Positions 61,622 through 64,000 of a DNA stretch of 64,000 bases are shown piece after piece. Source of the DNA: Haemophilus_A paraphrohaemolyticus_A. GTDB lineage: Bacteria; Pseudomonadota; Gammaproteobacteria; Enterobacterales; Pasteurellaceae. The position numbers were made by a program, and so were the translations under genes. The stretch is taken from positions 32,256 to 96,255 of the forward strand of contig NZ_QEQF01000008.1 of the NCBI RefSeq assembly GCF_003253115.1, in the 5' to 3' direction. The notes beneath the pieces were generated by a model. The model was given only the letters and a program-made list of their open reading frames with translations. It searched no databases and was not told the origin of the DNA. Within the stretch, counting starts at the first letter, position 1; the number at the start of each line of letters is the position of its first letter.

Positions 61622-62251
61622 ATGAAATTATATGGTTTAGTTGGTGCGTGTTCATTCGTACCACACGTAGCGTTGGAATGGATAAAAGAACGTGAAAATG
61701 CAGATTATGAATTTGAAGCGGTAACACGTGAATTAATTAAATCGCCTGAATTTTTAGCATTAAATCCGAGGGGGGCTGTGCCAGTATTGGTCGATGGCGA
61801 TTTAGTGCTTTCACAAAATCAGGCAATTTTGCACTATTTGGATGAGCTTTATCCAAATGCAAAACTGTTTGGTAGTAAAACCGTCCGTGATAAAGCCAAA
61901 GCCGCTCGCTGGTTAGCGTTTTTCAATTCAGATATTCATAAATCATTCGTACCGTTATTTCGTTTACCAAGTTATGCAAAAGATAATGAGGAATTAACCA
62001 AAACCATTCGCCAACAAGCAGTAGAGCAGATTTTAGATCAACTTGCGGTTGCTAATGAGCATTTAGAAAGCCATATCTATTTTGGCGAAGCAATTTCGGT
62101 TGCGGATGCGTATCTTTACATTATGCTGAATTGGTGTCGTGTAGTAGGGATTGATTTCAACCATTTAACGCAACTTTCACCTTTTATGCAACGCATTGAA
62201 GCTGATCAAGCGGTAGAAAATGTGAGAGAAATTGAAGGGTTGAAGGGGTAG
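61622..62251 (+). CDS. Glutathione S-transferase family protein
   Basis: 209-aa GST with N-terminal thioredoxin-like domain (MKLYGLVGACSFVPHVALEW) and all-helical C-terminal domain. Cys10 in ACSFVPH matches the catalytic Cys of beta-class bacterial GSTs. The glutathione-binding cis-Pro (GAVPVLVD, near residue 53) and SQNQAILHYLDE are present. The organism makes glutathione (gshAB in this window). Substrate unknown. Confidence 0.92.
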   Translation: MKLYGLVGACSFVPHVALEWIKERENADYEFEAVTRELIKSPEFLALNPRGAVPVLVDGDLVLSQNQAILHYLDELYPNAKLFGSKTVRDKAKAARWLAFFNSDIHKSFVPLFRLPSYAKDNEELTKTIRQQAVEQILDQLAVANEHLESHIYFGEAISVADAYLYIMLNWCRVVGIDFNHLTQLSPFMQRIEADQAVENVREIEGLKG

Positions 62252-62371
62252 AACCATTTTAAAACATAAATTTTTTTCACTCGTTTCTCATTTGAAGTAT
62301 ATAAAATAACGGGAGTTAATTATAAATAATGCTCGATAATAAGAAAATATCGAGCATTGGAGTAAGGTTTA

Positions 62372-63628
62372 TTATTGTCTGTAATAGGATTGATTTGCTC
62401 TCCACTCAGCATCACTTGCTCTTCTATTAGCAGCATCCGCCGCATTTTGAGCATTACGAGCCTCATTTCTTGCACGAGCAGCATCTAATTCAGCTTGAAT
62501 AGCTCGACGTTGAGCACTACTAGCAGCACTTTCAGCCGCTTTAATCTTACCTAGCATTTCATCTCTATTATCATCACTTATTTTTACATTGATCGCCTCT
62601 TTTAATGTATCTGCTCTTCCAGTCTGTAATATAAAAAGGATCTCAGATAACCACGATGATGAAACTTTAATAGTATCTCCATAAGCACTATGATGTAAAT
62701 AATACTCAGGAATTGAATCCTTTATTTCTTTATACATAGGATGGTTCAATATGTTTTCATAAATTGAAGTTCCATTTCTCTCTTCATATTTTTTACAATA
62801 ATCATCGTAGATATTAAACCATTTTTGTGCTTCTTGAAGTCTGTTAATTGAAGAATGATAGTCTTGTTCTATAGAACTACCTAAAGAACCATCATACGGT
62901 TTATTTGAATAATAAGAATTTGACTCTACTTTTTTAGCTAAATAACTTAGATAAATAACCTGCACTACAACTGCAGCGATTAAATATGGATTCAATATCA
63001 TCCACTGTATATAATACAGCAGCATATCTAATGAGGATCTATTGTAAATAGTGCCTAATGATATAATTACACTTAACAATATAAACAATATAATAAAACC
63101 TTTTATATTTTTATTCGAATATGTACCTTTGCCAAGGTTATGTCTCTTATAATAAGAGAGAGGTAAATATATTGACAATAACATAGATACAAATACCCAA
63201 ATAATAAAGCCATAAAAAGATACAGATTCTTTTAGATATAAAGTACTCGAAGTATAATTTTCATTTCTATAGTTTATTGTTTCAGTATACACAAAATCCT
63301 GTGGTAAAAAACTCAACAGTTCGTGCCCCCAAAATCCCCAAAAACTATAAAATATAAAAAACAATACAATAGATCTGAATAATACATATTTAGAGCGTTT
63401 CCAGCCATTTCCACGAATACTTTTAACTAATTTAGCTTTTTGTTCTAAATTTTCATTCTCAATATGTTGCTGTAAATTATTAATAATTTGGAGATTATGC
63501 TCTCTGTTTGCGAGATTATTTTGATAATTTCTAAATGCACTATCCTCTTTCATATATTGCTGATAGAAAGGTTCAAGTCTTTTAAATTTATCAATTAGAT
63601 CTAGTCTTTCTTGTTTTTGATAGCTCAT
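62372..63628 (-). CDS. Unknown four-helix membrane protein with helical cytoplasmic ends
   Basis: 418 aa, no family recognised. Residues 1-75 are charged and helical (YQNNLANREHNLQIINNLQQ). Four membrane segments lie near 82-101 (rich in Phe/Trp), 137-160, 175-195 and 205-232. A long polar region follows, then a C-terminal coiled coil (about 365-415) of Ala/Arg-rich heptads (AQRRAIQAELDAARARNEAR, RRASDAEWRANQ). Its base composition is much richer in A/T than flanking genes. It sits between the GST and the 3' end of an rRNA operon, a common insertion place. Possibly acquired. Confidence 0.7.
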   Translation of the reverse strand: MSYQKQERLDLIDKFKRLEPFYQQYMKEDSAFRNYQNNLANREHNLQIINNLQQHIENENLEQKAKLVKSIRGNGWKRSKYVLFRSIVLFFIFYSFWGFWGHELLSFLPQDFVYTETINYRNENYTSSTLYLKESVSFYGFIIWVFVSMLLSIYLPLSYYKRHNLGKGTYSNKNIKGFIILFILLSVIISLGTIYNRSSLDMLLYYIQWMILNPYLIAAVVVQVIYLSYLAKKVESNSYYSNKPYDGSLGSSIEQDYHSSINRLQEAQKWFNIYDDYCKKYEERNGTSIYENILNHPMYKEIKDSIPEYYLHHSAYGDTIKVSSSWLSEILFILQTGRADTLKEAINVKISDDNRDEMLGKIKAAESAASSAQRRAIQAELDAARARNEARNAQNAADAANRRASDAEWRANQSYYRQ

Positions 63629-63824
63629 GGTGAACGTCCTTGACGTGGATAAATATTATTTTTTATGAGTAGAATTACCTAGCTCGCCATTATTCTAAAT
63701 TCTAAAAGCAGTAAAATTCTATTCCATTTCATTTTTACAAACAAAATTTATACTATTTCCATTTAAAACGCAATTAACAAAGGTCGTTGTTTTTCAACTT
63801 GAGAAACCAATACAAGAATCTATA
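63629..63824. other. Intergenic region, no gene seen
   Basis: AT-rich sequence between the membrane-protein gene and the 5S terminator; no coding frame or RNA gene recognised. Confidence 0.5.
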
Positions 63825-63858
63825 AAAGCCAAAACCCCGGACCTTACGATACGGGGTT
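63825..63858 (-). terminator. rRNA operon terminator
   Basis: Minus strand AACCCCG / CGGGGTT followed by TTGGCTTTT, about 23 bp after the 5S gene. Confidence 0.88.
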
Positions 63859-63880
63859 ATTCACTTTCGCTTTAAATTCA

Positions 63881-63997
63881 ATCTGGCGATGCCCTACTCT
63901 CACATGGGGAAACCCCACACTACCATCGGCATTACGGCATTTTACTTCTGAGTTCGGAATGGAGTCAGGTAGAACTACCGCACTATGGTCGCCAGAA
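63881..63997 (-). rRNA. rrf: 5S ribosomal RNA
   Basis: The minus strand begins TCTGGCGACCATAGTGCGG, contains CCATTCCGAACTCAGAAGT and ends GGCATCGCCAGAT; the termini pair. This is the last gene of an rRNA operon whose 23S gene should lie just right of the window. Confidence 0.96.
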
Positions 63998-64000
63998 TAT

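Overview
The window is chromosomal DNA of a Pasteurellaceae bacterium, most likely of the Actinobacillus/Mannheimia/Bibersteinia branch. The main evidence is the DNA-uptake word ACAAGCGGT(C), the variant of that branch, which occurs many times inside and between genes and often as inverted pairs that act as terminators. The protein content agrees: fused GshAB glutathione synthase, napFDAGHBC, long class II IlvC, and rplJL separated from rpoBC. Species is not assigned.

Layout: (1) 1-6796, minus: the N-terminal 2,265 codons of a giant trimeric autotransporter adhesin that runs off the left edge, with a perfect FNR box upstream. (2) 7.2-11.6 kb: rimO, rppH, lgt and a TSUP exporter, with a 0.5-kb gap rich in DnaA boxes. 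(3) 11.75-18.0 kb: periplasmic nitrate reductase operon napFDAGHBC behind a perfect FNR box, then a His-rich periplasmic cupin. (4) 18.8-23.0 kb: gshAB, a broken nucleotidyltransferase gene, ilvC. (5) 23.7-38.0 kb, minus: a ribosomal block (alpha and spc operons, rplJL, rplKA, nusG, secE) with recognisable L10 and S4 autoregulatory leaders, interrupted by dcuB. (6) 38-41 kb: dprA with a competence (CRP-S) site, def, an antitoxin-like remnant, hldD. (7) 41.2-45.5 kb: a decaying L-ascorbate (ula) locus. Regulator and PTS genes are intact, but only fragments of ulaE and ulaD remain. (8) 45.5-50.3 kb: an unassigned outer-membrane barrel, prmA, azlCD, tldD. (9) 50.4-58.7 kb, minus: the conserved envelope/lipoate cluster rsfS-rlmH-mrdA-rodA-rlpA-dacA-ybeD-lipB-lipA. 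(10) 58.9-64 kb: mutS, a GST, an unknown four-helix membrane protein, and the 5S gene ending an rRNA operon that enters from the right.

Functionally, nap, dcuB and the FNR box before the adhesin point to a host-associated facultative anaerobe that respires nitrate and fumarate and may couple adhesion to oxygen limitation. I found no phage, insertion sequence, CRISPR array or defence island. The most unusual signals are regulatory (FNR box before the adhesin, DnaA-box cluster, dprA competence element, hairpins directly after promoters), gene decay (ula, nucleotidyltransferase, antitoxin remnants) and a large extra domain in DcuB.
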